Shown here piece after piece: positions 14,244 through 22,756 of a DNA stretch of 35,181 nt. The notes beneath the pieces were generated by a model that was given only the letters and a program-made list of their open reading frames with translations, was not told the origin of the DNA and did no database searches. The stretch is from the NCBI GenBank assembly GCA_050944055.1, contig JBMNQI010000018.1, positions 1-35,181 on the forward strand. Direction: 5' to 3'. Each line of letters begins with the position of its first letter. Within the stretch, counting starts at the first letter, position 1. The translations under genes and the position numbers were made by a program. This DNA comes from JBMNQI01 sp050944055. Its GTDB lineage: Bacteria > Bacillota > Clostridia > Oscillospirales > Oscillospiraceae.

Positions 14244-15038
14244 ATGCTCAACGATATTATTGACATACGGGGCGCAAAGCTGCGCGAATACGCCCGCGAC
14301 CCCTCTCAGGGACCGCGCGAGCGGCTTCGCACGGCCGTTATCGTGCTTCACGGCGGCGGTTATTTTATGAAATCAATTACGGAGTACGAGCCTGTCGCGC
14401 TGCGCCTGCTGGCCGACGGGCGGGCGGCCTTCACGCTCGATTACAGCCTTCTGCCGGCGAAGTACCCGACGCAGCTTCTTGAGCTAGCCTCGGCGGTGGC
14501 CTATATCCGAAGCAATGCGGCAAAATACGGAATCGACCCAAATAAGATCGCGCTTTGCGGTTTTTCAGCCGGCGCCCACCTCGCCTCGTGCCTTGCAAAC
14601 AGCTGGCATAAGCCGTGGCTTTCGGAAAGGCTGGGCTTAAGTCCCGGGGATATACGGCCTAACGCGGTAATTTATTCCTATTCTCCCTCGACGATAGATC
14701 TTCCCGACTGCCTGCAGATGTTTAAAAACCTCTCAGGCGAAAGCGGGCGCGAGGCGCTGCTCGAGCTCTCGCCCGCTCACGGCGTCGGCAGCCAAACTCC
14801 GCCGGGATTTATCTGGCAGACCGTGACGGACGAGATGGTCAGCGTAGAGCACTCTCTTGTTTTAGCCGAGGCGTTCCGGAAGGCGGGCGTGCCCTTCGAG
14901 CTCCACCTCTTCCCCGAGGGGATGCACGCCATGTCTCTTTGCGACGAGGAGTGCGCGTTCACCGAAAAGCATCTAAATCCCCACGCCGGGCAGTGGTTCA
15001 GCCTCGCCGAAAACTGGCTGGATTATACGCTCGGCTGA
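14244..15038 (+). CDS. Alpha/beta-hydrolase esterase (HGGG type)
   Basis: A 264-residue cytoplasmic hydrolase resembling acetyl-esterases and the BD-FAE/hormone-sensitive-lipase-like group. The oxyanion-hole motif is HGGGY (36-40). The nucleophile is Ser108 in GFSAG, the acid Asp196 in TVTDEM and the base His228 in GMHAMS, so the catalytic triad is complete. No signal peptide is present. AGGAGG lies in front of the ATG. The gene stands alone between metG and a bidirectional terminator. Likely substrates are short acyl or acetyl esters, for example from sugars, but nothing nearby identifies one. Confidence 0.9.
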   Translation: MLNDIIDIRGAKLREYARDPSQGPRERLRTAVIVLHGGGYFMKSITEYEPVALRLLADGRAAFTLDYSLLPAKYPTQLLELASAVAYIRSNAAKYGIDPNKIALCGFSAGAHLASCLANSWHKPWLSERLGLSPGDIRPNAVIYSYSPSTIDLPDCLQMFKNLSGESGREALLELSPAHGVGSQTPPGFIWQTVTDEMVSVEHSLVLAEAFRKAGVPFELHLFPEGMHAMSLCDEECAFTEKHLNPHAGQWFSLAENWLDYTLG

Positions 15039-15104
15039 GCCTGCCTCTCCGTCCCGGCTTATAAATCAACGTTTTTATGACGCGTTCGTTGTGTCATTCC
15101 GCAA

Positions 15105-15145
15105 AAAACAATGGGGTGCGGCTGTGAACTGCACCCCATTGTTTT
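15105..15145. terminator. Bidirectional intrinsic terminator
   Basis: A perfect 15-bp stem: AAAACAATGGGGTGC (15105-15119) and its complement (15131-15145), with an 11-base loop. The arms end in A and T runs, so it can stop transcription from the esterase (+) and from the converging OFA transporter gene (-). Confidence 0.9.
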
Positions 15146-15179
15146 ATTATCGAAGCTTTAAGCTTTTTTCTGCGATTAC

Positions 15180-16400
15180 TCAGTCCGCTCTTCTTTTTAC
15201 AAAGAAATCGAAGAGAGGCAGCAAGACGATCGGTATGATGCAGACTGCCGCGGCAACCAGGAAGGAGCGTGTGAAGTTGCCTGTAGCCATGCCGTCTTTA
15301 TTGAGGACGGTGGCGAGCCAGGAGAAAACCGGAGAGCTGAAGCCAAGGAACATGAATGCGAAGCCGTAATTCGTGCCCGAATACTTTGTGCCGAAGGCGT
15401 CCGTGCTCATGGCGGGGAATATTCCCGCCGGAGCGGAATACCCGAAGACAATGAGAACGATTACGACAGAATAGAGTATACCTTTGGCGAACGTCATCAT
15501 TATCGCGGCGATACAGGTAAGTATCGCCATAGCCAGAATGGTCCTTGCCCTTCCGAGCTTATCGGACAGAGTCGAGCCTATTATACGCGATACCACGCTC
15601 GAGATGCCGACAAGCTGGACTGTAAAGCTGGCCTGGGCGCTTGGTATGCCGCGCGCTATTGCAAGGTCTTTTACAAGCGGTATAACTATCATATAAGTGG
15701 CGGGCAGGAAGAATAGCGACAGGGCCATGCACCAGAACTCGGGCCTTCTGAGCACCTCGGACGGCCTGTACTGGCGGCGGTTGCTTTGCCGGGCGGGAAG
15801 CTTGAGGCTGTCCAGATATTCCTTCGTCGGGTTCTTTATGAAGTAAGAGGAGATAAGAAGAACTATTACAAGCGCTATCGCCATAAACCGGAATGTCATC
15901 GGAACGCCGACATTTTCAAGCAGCCGCTCTATGACAGGTGAAAACACAACTACAGAAAGCCCGAAGGAGCCGACGGAGATGCCGGTGGCAAAGCCGCGGC
16001 GGTGGGGCATCAGCTTCTGGACTGTACTTAAGGCCGCGGAGTATACGAAGCCAACGCCTATTCCCGCTAAAACGCCGTAAGTGATGTATATTAGCCAGGG
16101 CGTTGACGCCGAAAGCAGCGAGGTGGTAAACAGTCCGGCGAAGTATATGAACGCTCCGATCCACGACACAAAGCGCGGGGAGGTACGGTCCTGAATAAAG
16201 CCGCCTATAAGCGTGCCGAATACATACATGACAATCATTGCTGAGGAAATCAGCGTGACTGCGTCCGGGTCCCAGCCGTAGTGCTCGACTACCGGGGTGC
16301 GGAAAACGCTCCAAAGGTATACAAGGCCGACACAGAACATATTGACCATGCAGGCCACAAGTGATGAAACATTGAGTTTTGGTTTTACGGATGCAGACAT
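15180..16400 (-). CDS. MFS transporter of the oxalate/formate antiporter (OFA) family
   Basis: A 406-residue inner-membrane protein with about twelve hydrophobic segments in two halves of six, separated by a charged loop near residues 190-225. GLVYLWSVFRTPVVEHYGW near the N-terminus is the OFA-family signature region, in which the first helix leads to a short loop and tryptophan. The segment between helices 2 and 3, GGFIQDRTSPR, is the MFS loop motif. OFA members move small carboxylates such as oxalate, formate or pyruvate; the substrate here is not fixed by the sequence. AGGAG lies seven bases before the ATG. It is transcribed away from an SLC13-type carboxylate transporter, with an operator-like palindrome over its promoter. 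Confidence 0.88.
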   Translation of the reverse strand: MSASVKPKLNVSSLVACMVNMFCVGLVYLWSVFRTPVVEHYGWDPDAVTLISSAMIVMYVFGTLIGGFIQDRTSPRFVSWIGAFIYFAGLFTTSLLSASTPWLIYITYGVLAGIGVGFVYSAALSTVQKLMPHRRGFATGISVGSFGLSVVVFSPVIERLLENVGVPMTFRFMAIALVIVLLISSYFIKNPTKEYLDSLKLPARQSNRRQYRPSEVLRRPEFWCMALSLFFLPATYMIVIPLVKDLAIARGIPSAQASFTVQLVGISSVVSRIIGSTLSDKLGRARTILAMAILTCIAAIMMTFAKGILYSVVIVLIVFGYSAPAGIFPAMSTDAFGTKYSGTNYGFAFMFLGFSSPVFSWLATVLNKDGMATGNFTRSFLVAAAVCIIPIVLLPLFDFFVKRRAD

Positions 16401-16427
16401 CGCTTATCTCCTTAAAAACAAATTTTA

Positions 16428-16474
16428 TCATATAATAATGATCCATTATAATATGAATCAATACAAAATGTAAA
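16428..16474 (-). promoter_or_regulatory. Promoter of the OFA transporter with overlapping palindrome
   Basis: Minus-strand -35 TTTACA (16469-16474), 18-base spacer and -10 TATAAT (16445-16450). A 13-bp inverted repeat with one mismatch, TCATATAATAATG (16428-16440) against CATTATAATATGA (16444-16456), is centred just downstream of the -10 and covers it. The position suits a repressor operator. No regulator is encoded beside it. Confidence 0.5.
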
Positions 16475-16762
16475 GAGGCAATATAGTTGCAAAAAAAGCA
16501 AAAATATACACAATTTTGACATGGCTTGCGGTCATAATCTATAGGTAAATTTTATTATTGAAATTTTGACCATGACATATATAATATATTATGTTGTGTT
16601 TTTTTGGGGGACTGTAGCGTTACATACGTTTTTTTGTCGTTTTACGAGGCAAGCTGTTTTTTCAGAATCCAATAAATGAGCCGTTTTGCTTAGCCTTATG
16701 TGATGCGCCCCAATTTAAACGGCTTGTTTATGGTATATAAGCAGAAATAAGGAGAGATACAA
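16475..16762 (+). other. AT-rich leader region before the SLC13-type gene
   Basis: This 288-base stretch holds no gene. It contains two similar blocks, AATTTTGACATG (from 16513) and AATTTTGACCATG (from 16562), about 50 bases apart. Each contains a TTGAC(A/C) that could be a -35, though neither has a clean -10 at 17 bases. They may instead be paired regulator sites. A run of seven Ts and five Gs occurs near 16600. No stable long hairpin was seen. Confidence 0.35.
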
Positions 16763-18202
16763 TTGATCAAGGAAAAACCCCGGTCCAGCAAGCTCATGAA
16801 CGGAGAAAAGAAGCTCTCCACCAAACTGGTTATGGTGGCTATCGCCGTAATTATCGTTATCCTGTCCAGAGTTCTGCCTCTGCCCGAAGGCCTTACGCGC
16901 GAGGGATTGACGGCTCTGGCTATAATGATAGCCGCTCTTGTCCTCTGGATTTCAGAGGCAATGAACATGGCCGTAACCACAGTCATTCTTACCTGCATGA
17001 TACCGCTATTAAAGGTCAATACACCCGCGGATATGTTTAAAGGTTTCGGCGGCAGCGTGTTCTTCTTTATGGTAGGTACCATGGCAATCACCACCGCGCT
17101 GGCCTCGACAACAATACCGACGCGAATCGCGGGCTTTATTTTAAAGGTGTCTAAGAACAGCCCAGTAAAGCTGACCATTGGCTTCGCCCTTGGAGCCGCC
17201 GTCCTTTCTTCCATAATGTCGAATATACCCTCCTGCGCCATGTTCGCTTCTTTGGCTATAGCCGTACTTAAGGCCAACGGCAACCCCAAGCCCGGCACAA
17301 GCAACCTGGGCAAATGCCTGATGATGGCTATTCCCGCCGGCAGCGTAATTGGCGGCTTCATGACCCCCGCCGGCAGCCCCACCAACATAATAGCATACGA
17401 TCTGCTTGCCGAAATGGGGCAGCCCGTAACCTTCCTTGACTGGATGATTATCGGGTATCCTATCGGCATCGTCCTCGTAGTTTTATTCGCGCTGTGGATC
17501 TGCCTGTTCTATAAGCCCGAGCCCATCACAAACGAGGCTATGGAATCCGCGAAGGATATGATATCCGGTGCCGGCCCCCTGACCGCACGCGAGATAAAAT
17601 GCCTTGTAGTTTTGGGCGTAATGGTCGCTTTGTGGATAGCGAGCACATGGCTCCCCATCTTCAACACCACTGTGGTAGCACTTTTGGGCATGAGCCTTTT
17701 CATGTTCCCGGGCATCGACGTCATATCCTGGAAAGACTATGTTGAACAGGGAGGCTGGGACGGCACGTTCCTCGTCGGAGGAGTCGGAGCCATGTCCGCC
17801 GCAGCTCTTTCCACCGGAGCCGCCTCCTGGCTTATCACTACCGCTCTGGGCGGTGCCGCCTCCTGGTCTCCCTGGGTTATCTGCCTTGCGGTATCCCTGC
17901 TCATATGCTGCCTGCACTGGCTCTGCCCGTCAGGCCCCGCCGTTGCCGGGCTCGCCGTCGCCCCTATTGTAATGCTGGCCCAGCAGACCGGCGCTTCAGT
18001 TACGGCGCTTGCCATGATAACATCGTTCTGGAGCGGCGTCACCTTCCTGCTCCCGACGGACGCTGTTCCGATGTTTACATATCAGTTCCGTTACTATTCG
18101 ATTCCCGATATGGTAAAACAGGGCTGGGTGCCGTCTCTGGTGTTCGTAGTCATAGTCGCATTCGCGATTCCCATTATGACCGGCTTGCTCGGATACGTTT
18201 GA
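16763..18202 (+). CDS. SLC13/DASS-family anion:sodium symporter
   Basis: A 479-residue inner-membrane transporter with about eleven to twelve hydrophobic segments. The two helix-breaking substrate/sodium motifs of the family can be seen: SNIPSCAMFASLA near residue 153, and the conserved loop GGFMTPAGSPTNIIAYDLL near residue 195 (SPTN is the usual S-N-T-type signature). The C-terminal half repeats the pattern with the stretch around CPSGPAVAGLAVAP. Family members take up di- or tricarboxylates, or sulfate, with sodium. The start is TTG at 16763, with AGGAG eight bases upstream; the next Met, twelve codons later, has no ribosome binding site. It is divergent from the OFA transporter, suggesting a shared organic-acid theme. 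Confidence 0.87.
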   Translation: MIKEKPRSSKLMNGEKKLSTKLVMVAIAVIIVILSRVLPLPEGLTREGLTALAIMIAALVLWISEAMNMAVTTVILTCMIPLLKVNTPADMFKGFGGSVFFFMVGTMAITTALASTTIPTRIAGFILKVSKNSPVKLTIGFALGAAVLSSIMSNIPSCAMFASLAIAVLKANGNPKPGTSNLGKCLMMAIPAGSVIGGFMTPAGSPTNIIAYDLLAEMGQPVTFLDWMIIGYPIGIVLVVLFALWICLFYKPEPITNEAMESAKDMISGAGPLTAREIKCLVVLGVMVALWIASTWLPIFNTTVVALLGMSLFMFPGIDVISWKDYVEQGGWDGTFLVGGVGAMSAAALSTGAASWLITTALGGAASWSPWVICLAVSLLICCLHWLCPSGPAVAGLAVAPIVMLAQQTGASVTALAMITSFWSGVTFLLPTDAVPMFTYQFRYYSIPDMVKQGWVPSLVFVVIVAFAIPIMTGLLGYV

Positions 18203-18219
18203 TACGCTCCTTAATATCT

Positions 18220-18250
18220 CAAAAGCCCCGCCGACACGGCGGGGCTTTTG
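18220..18250. terminator. Bidirectional intrinsic terminator
   Basis: A perfect 14-bp stem, CAAAAGCCCCGCCG (18220-18233) with its complement (18237-18250) and a 3-base loop ACA. A and T runs at the ends allow it to serve both the SLC13-type gene (+) and the converging nrdJ (-). Confidence 0.92.
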
Positions 18251-18307
18251 TGCGCGCTCATCTAGCCTCTCTTGCTTCGAGGCTCTGCCTTTTTGTGAGC
18301 CGCTGTT

Positions 18308-20557
18308 TCAGCCGCATTTGCTGTATCCGCACTGGCGGCATATGACGCATCCGCCCTCATGCTCGACCTCCGCTCCGCACTCGGGGCAAAGGCGTATAGC
18401 GCTCGGGTTGCAGGGTATCAGATCCTCTTTTGGCTTTCCTTCGGCGGCGGGTTTCGGCCCAAACCTCTGCATCTTCATTACCTTGTCTATCGTCCGTGCG
18501 ATAGCGTCCGGGCAGGACAGCACGCTCAGGCCCTGCTGCCTTATGGTCGACGGGCAGCGTATTCCCTTGAGCTGCTCGATAATCGTCGCTACGTCGACGC
18601 CGGAGCGCAGGGCGATGGACGCCAGCCGTCCTGTCGCCTCCGACTGGGAGGGGCAGCCTCCGTGCCGGCCCGTATTTGTAAATATCTCGCATATCCCATG
18701 CTCGTCGTAGTTTACCGTGATATAGAGGTTGCCGCAGCCAATCCTGACCTTTTCGGTGATTCCCGCCGTAACCTCGGGGCGGGGGCGCGGCTGCACGGAA
18801 TTAGGCATCGCCACAACGGGCGTCCCGGCCTTCGCTCCTTCCCCGTGGTTGACGGAGCCTATATTGAGTACCTGGCTTTCACGGCTGCCGTCCCTGTATA
18901 TGGTGACGCCCTTGCAGCCGAGGCGGTAAGCCAGCCAGTATACTTTGGCCACGTCCTCCCTCGTCGCCGAGTTCGGGAAATTCACGGTCTTGGACACGGC
19001 GTTGTCCGTATGCTTCTGGAATGCCGCCTGCATCCTAATGTGCCATTCGGGCGATACGTCGTGCGCGGAGACAAAGACGCTCTTTAAGTCCTCGGGCAGC
19101 TCGTCTATATGCGCGAGAGTGCCCTCTTTTATTATGCGGCGCATGAGCTCCTCGGTATAAAGGCCGCGGCGCTCCAGTTCCTCCTTTAGTATCGAGTTTG
19201 TCTCAATAAGCTCGGTATTGTCCATGACGTTGCGGATGTAAGCGTATGCGAAAACCGGCTCCACGCCGCTTGAAACGCCGGCTATGATGGACAGCGTGCC
19301 GGTCGGGGCTATGGTGGTTACGGTGGCGTTGCGGATTTTGCCGCCGCCGCACAGCGTGCTTTCCTCAAAAAGCGGGAAGGCGCCCCGGACGGAAGCGAGG
19401 CGCCTGCTCGCCTCGTGGCCCCTCTCGTTTATAAAGCCCATGACTTCCTCCGCCGTCGCAACTCCCTCTTCGGAATTATAGGGTATGCCGAGGCGCAAAA
19501 GCATATCTGCAAAGCCCATTATTCCGAGCCCTATTTTGCGCGTAAGCTTGGTGACTCTTTCTATCTCCTCTATCGGGTATTTATTCGCGTCTATTACATT
19601 ATCCAGGAAATGAACGGCCTTATCCACCGTATCGCCGAGCTTGTCATAGTCGATATAGTACTTCCCGTCCTTCTGCGACAGCATCTCCACAAGGTTGATG
19701 GAGCCGAGGTTGCAGCTTTCATAAGGCAAAAGCGGCTGTTCGCCGCAGGGGTTTGTGGACTCAATCCTGCCCTGCGAGGGCACCACGTTGTCGCGGTTGA
19801 GGCGGTCGATGAATATAATGCCGGGTTCTCCGTTGGTCCATGCGGCGTCTATTATGGTATCGAACACCTCCCGGGCGTTAAGCTTTCCTACAGCACAGTT
19901 GTTTTTCGGGTCTATAAGCTCATAGTCGCTTCCGGACTGGGCTGCCTCCATGAAATTCTCCGTAAGCGCCACGGATATATTGAAATTCGTGATCTCCCCG
20001 CCTTTTTTCTTGCAGGAGATGAAATCGAGAATATCGGGATGGTCGACCTGGAGAATGCCCATATTCGCCCCGCGGCGGGTGCCGCCCTGCTTGACAGCCT
20101 CCGTCGCGGCGTTGAAAACCTTCATAAAGCTTACGGGCCCGGACGCCACGCCGCCCGTCGAATTGACAGTGCTCCCCGCGGGGCGCAGGCGTGAAAAAGA
20201 AAAGCCGGTGCCGCCGCCCGATTTATGGATAAGCGCCGCCTGCTTTATGGATTCAAATATCTGCTCCATAGAGTCCTCCACGGGAAGCACGAAGCAGGCC
20301 GAGAGCTGGCCGAGCGGGTTGCCGGCATTCATCAAAGTCGGAGAATTTGGCAGAAATCTCAGGCTGGTCATCATCTCCCTGAAATCGCTTTCAAGCGCTT
20401 TGATATCCGCGCCGGGGTCGTAATTCCTGTCCGGCGCCGCTATGGCGGCTGCCACGCGGTCGAAAAGGCCCTCGACCGTCTCCGTCAGTTCGCCGTCCGC
20501 GTTCTTATTCAAATACCGCTTCTCGAGCACCACTCTGGCGTTCTCGCTTATATTCAT
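18308..20557 (-). CDS. nrdJ: Adenosylcobalamin-dependent (class II) ribonucleotide reductase
   Basis: A 749-residue cytoplasmic enzyme that reduces ribonucleotides to deoxyribonucleotides using a B12-derived thiyl radical, so it needs no oxygen. The barrel domain shows FLPNSPTLMNAG, SACFVLPVEDS, the glycine-rich KSGGGTGFSFSRLRP, GGTRRGANMGIL and the active-site NPCGEQPLLPYESCNLGS with its cysteine and glutamate. Near residues 610-700 lies the TSCPD domain typical of NrdJ (GGCPSQSEATGRLAS). The tail holds a CPEC/CRQC zinc-ribbon-like motif. There is no N-terminal ATP-cone. The ATG follows AGGAG by eight bases. Two NrdR-type boxes flank its promoter. It is the only RNR in the window. Confidence 0.96.
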   Translation of the reverse strand: MNISENARVVLEKRYLNKNADGELTETVEGLFDRVAAAIAAPDRNYDPGADIKALESDFREMMTSLRFLPNSPTLMNAGNPLGQLSACFVLPVEDSMEQIFESIKQAALIHKSGGGTGFSFSRLRPAGSTVNSTGGVASGPVSFMKVFNAATEAVKQGGTRRGANMGILQVDHPDILDFISCKKKGGEITNFNISVALTENFMEAAQSGSDYELIDPKNNCAVGKLNAREVFDTIIDAAWTNGEPGIIFIDRLNRDNVVPSQGRIESTNPCGEQPLLPYESCNLGSINLVEMLSQKDGKYYIDYDKLGDTVDKAVHFLDNVIDANKYPIEEIERVTKLTRKIGLGIMGFADMLLRLGIPYNSEEGVATAEEVMGFINERGHEASRRLASVRGAFPLFEESTLCGGGKIRNATVTTIAPTGTLSIIAGVSSGVEPVFAYAYIRNVMDNTELIETNSILKEELERRGLYTEELMRRIIKEGTLAHIDELPEDLKSVFVSAHDVSPEWHIRMQAAFQKHTDNAVSKTVNFPNSATREDVAKVYWLAYRLGCKGVTIYRDGSRESQVLNIGSVNHGEGAKAGTPVVAMPNSVQPRPRPEVTAGITEKVRIGCGNLYITVNYDEHGICEIFTNTGRHGGCPSQSEATGRLASIALRSGVDVATIIEQLKGIRCPSTIRQQGLSVLSCPDAIARTIDKVMKMQRFGPKPAAEGKPKEDLIPCNPSAIRLCPECGAEVEHEGGCVICRQCGYSKCG

Positions 20558-20583
20558 CGGAACTCTCCTCTCAAATCTCGTGT

Positions 20584-20640
20584 GCTACATATTGTAGTAT
20601 GCTTTCGGGTCAAAGTCAACATATACACAACATTTTGTGT
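20584..20640 (-). promoter_or_regulatory. nrdJ promoter with paired NrdR boxes
   Basis: On the minus strand, -35 TTGACT (20614-20619), a 17-base spacer and -10 TACAAT (20591-20596). Two imperfect 16-bp palindromes flank it: GCTACATATTGTAGTA (20584-20599), covering the -10, and ACACAACATTTTGTGT (20625-20640), just upstream of the -35. Their centres are 41 bases apart, close to four helical turns. This is the known arrangement of paired NrdR boxes upstream of RNR genes. Confidence 0.75.
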
Positions 20641-20666
20641 TTGTGTTTTCGACGAAATTTTACAAA

Positions 20667-20743
20667 GCCCATGGGCGGCCTGGGTAATACCCGGCGATGC
20701 CGCAGCCTAACGGCGTTCCCTGGCGGAACGTTTTCCCGGAACG
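20667..20743. other. Cluster of five small consecutive hairpins
   Basis: Between the nrdJ and 3-hydroxyacyl-CoA dehydrogenase promoters lie, in order, GCCCATGGGC (20667-20676), GGGTAATACCC (20682-20692), CGGCGATGCCG (20692-20702), CGTTCC-5-GGAACG (20714-20730) and CGTT-7-AACG (20729-20743). All are perfect inverted repeats in 77 bases. No gene covers them, and I do not recognise an RNA family. They may be a structured RNA, a REP-like repeat element or stacked terminators. Confidence 0.5.
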
Positions 20744-20753
20744 GCCGGCGCTA

Positions 20754-20782
20754 TTGCAAAGTAAAAACCCGCGTTGTATAAT
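20754..20782 (+). promoter_or_regulatory. Promoter of the 3-hydroxyacyl-CoA dehydrogenase operon
   Basis: -35 TTGCAA (20754-20759), 17-base spacer and -10 TATAAT (20777-20782). Transcription would start near 20790, giving a leader of about 130 bases before the ATG at 20918. The leader includes an eleven-codon ORF beginning at ATG 20867 whose importance is unknown. Confidence 0.7.
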
Positions 20783-20917
20783 ATTTGAAGATTTATATTA
20801 ATTTAACTGCTGTTTGGGAAGCATCCACAGTAATCGCGCGCAGGCTCAGACATGCGGCGAGGGCTATGAATGCCGAATGGTTTTCGGGCGTCACGGACTG
20901 AGAAAAGGAAGGATAAA

Positions 20918-21772
20918 ATGTCTATTGAGCGTTTATTTGTTCTCGGCGGAGGCTTTATGGGCGGCGGCATCTCTCAGGTTGCGGCGACATCCGGCTTCAG
21001 GGTCACAATGATGGACAAAAGCGGCGCCGCTCTCCAAAAGTCTCTCGCGGATATGAGGCTCTCGCTGAGCAAGTTATCAGCAAAGCAAATAATTACGCAA
21101 TCGCCCGAGGAAATCATGTCGCGGATCAGGACGACTGAGGATATGAGCGAGGCAAAAGACGCGGATTTTGTCATTGAGGCCGTATCAGAAGACCCGGAAC
21201 TAAAGAAAAAGCTCTTCCGTGAGCTGGACGAGCTCCTCCCGCCGGACGTGATTATCGCAACTAATACCTCGGCGATACCCGTAACGACTATTGCATCGGC
21301 TACCAAAAGGCCCGACAGGTGCATCGGCACGCATTTTTTCAGCCCTGTCCCTATCATGGACTTTGTTGAAATCGTCCGGGGCTTTGAAACCTCCGACGAA
21401 ACCCTGGAAACAACAAAGAAACTCATAGAGCGCATAGGAAAAACGTACAGCGTAATAAACAAAGACGTCGCCGGTTTTGTTATGAACCGCCTTTTCTCCG
21501 CCGCGACGGTCGAGGCCATACGCCTTGTAGAGCAGGGCGTTATCACGCCGGCCGAGCTTGACAAGGGCATGCGCAAGTCCTACGGCTGGGCCATGGGCCC
21601 TCTGGAGCTGATAGACATGACCGGCCTCGACGTTACTTACAGCTGCATAAAGGCCATATACGACGAAACGCAGGACGAGAAGTTCGCCGTGCCGCTCATG
21701 CTCCAGAGGCTGGTCCAGAGCGGCCGCTTAGGGCGCAAAACCGGCAAGGGGTTTTACGACTATTCAAAATAA
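20918..21772 (+). CDS. 3-hydroxyacyl-CoA (3-hydroxybutyryl-CoA) dehydrogenase
   Basis: A 284-residue NAD(P)-dependent dehydrogenase that interconverts acetoacetyl-CoA and 3-hydroxybutyryl-CoA or longer acyl homologues. The N-terminal Rossmann motif is VLGGGFMGGG (about 8-17). The catalytic Ser and His regions appear as ATNTSAIPVT and GTHFFSPVPIMDFVEIV, and the C-terminal domain shows DVAGFVMNRLF, YGWAMGPLELIDMTGLD and GRKTGKGFYDY. Length matches the clostridial Hbd type. The start at 20918 follows AAGGAAGGA; an upstream in-frame ATG at 20870 lacks one. No thiolase, crotonase or butyryl-CoA dehydrogenase is adjacent, so this copy is outside a full butyrate cluster. Confidence 0.93.
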   Translation: MSIERLFVLGGGFMGGGISQVAATSGFRVTMMDKSGAALQKSLADMRLSLSKLSAKQIITQSPEEIMSRIRTTEDMSEAKDADFVIEAVSEDPELKKKLFRELDELLPPDVIIATNTSAIPVTTIASATKRPDRCIGTHFFSPVPIMDFVEIVRGFETSDETLETTKKLIERIGKTYSVINKDVAGFVMNRLFSAATVEAIRLVEQGVITPAELDKGMRKSYGWAMGPLELIDMTGLDVTYSCIKAIYDETQDEKFAVPLMLQRLVQSGRLGRKTGKGFYDYSK

Positions 21773-21790
21773 TTTACAGGAGTACAGAGT

Positions 21791-22756
21791 ATGCATACAA
21801 GAATCTGCGATATCCTCGGGATTGAGCATCCCATAATAGCCGGCGGTATGATGTGGTTTTCTACGCCCGAATTCGCGGCGGCCGTATCGAACGCCGGCGC
21901 TCTCGGCGTCATGACCGCCGCGCGCTGCTCGAGTAAGGACGAGCTGATAAGGGACATACGAAAGGCCAAGGAGCTGACGGATAAGCCCTTTGCCGTAAAC
22001 ATCTCGATTCTGCCGGAGCTCATGAAGCAGGAGAGGACGAGGCAGTTTATCGAGGCCGTAGCACAGGAGCGCGTGGCCGCCGTTGAGACTTCCGGCCGCG
22101 ACCCGGGCGACCTTTTTAAGATTTTAAAAGACGCGGGCGTCAAGATCATACACAAGGTCGCAACAGTGCGCCATGCCCTGCACGCGGAGAAAGCCGGCGT
22201 CGACGCTGTTACGGTCGTCGGCCTTGAATGCGGCGGGCATCCCAGTATGGACGATGTCGGCACCATGGTGCTTGTCCCCCGCGCGGCTGAAAGCTTAAAG
22301 ATACCGGTTATCGCGGGCGGCGGATTTGCAGATTCACGGGGACTTATAGCGGCCCTGGCTCTCGGCGCCGAGGGCGTCTGCCTCGGCACGCGAATGCTGG
22401 CGACAACTGAGTGCAGCCTTCACGAGAACTTTAAAAACTGGATAGCCTCAGCCTCCGAAACGGAAACGCTGCTTATACAGCGTTCTATCCGCAACCAGGC
22501 CCGCGTCCGAAACAACGAGGGGGCGCGAAAAGTGCTGGAGATGGAATCGCAGGGGGCGACGCTTGAGGACCTGATGCCCTATATAGCCGGCAGCGTGCTT
22601 CTTGAAAGCCTGCGCACCGGAGACCTTGAGCACGGTACACTGCCTGTCGGCCAGGCAATAGGCCTTATTAAGGAGATAAAACCCGTTAAACAGGTAATTG
22701 ACGAAATAATGGGCGGAGCGGCCGGGGTTATTGAGAGGCTTAATACACTGAAATGA
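21791..22756 (+). CDS. Nitronate monooxygenase / 2-nitropropane dioxygenase-family flavoprotein
   Basis: A 321-residue FMN-binding TIM-barrel protein. Family features are HPIIAGGMMWFSTPEFAAAVSNAG at the start (given here as its parts HPIIAGGMMW and EFAAAVSNAG), PFAVNISI, ETSGRDP, KVATVRHALHAEKAGVDAV, the ECGGH segment with its conserved histidine, and the FMN-phosphate loops PVIAGGGFAD and EGVCLGTRMLAT. Relatives include nitronate monooxygenases and the enoyl-ACP reductase FabK; by eye I cannot decide between them, and in an anaerobe the oxygenase name may be misleading. It follows the dehydrogenase by 18 bases. Its stop overlaps the next ATG by four bases, so it is co-translated with the LTA-synthase-like gene. 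The link to the dehydrogenase suggests a role in acyl-thioester metabolism, as inference only. Confidence 0.85.
   Translation: MHTRICDILGIEHPIIAGGMMWFSTPEFAAAVSNAGALGVMTAARCSSKDELIRDIRKAKELTDKPFAVNISILPELMKQERTRQFIEAVAQERVAAVETSGRDPGDLFKILKDAGVKIIHKVATVRHALHAEKAGVDAVTVVGLECGGHPSMDDVGTMVLVPRAAESLKIPVIAGGGFADSRGLIAALALGAEGVCLGTRMLATTECSLHENFKNWIASASETETLLIQRSIRNQARVRNNEGARKVLEMESQGATLEDLMPYIAGSVLLESLRTGDLEHGTLPVGQAIGLIKEIKPVKQVIDEIMGGAAGVIERLNTLK

Noticed and set aside
16696..17469. A 257-codon open frame on the - strand
   Set aside because: Antisense shadow of the SLC13-type transporter; low-complexity Ile/Ala/Thr-rich chain from reversed membrane helices.
20558..20760. Cobalamin riboswitch before nrdJ
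   Set aside because: No GCCACTG B12-box-like core was seen on the minus strand, and the promoter lies only about 30 bases from the ATG.
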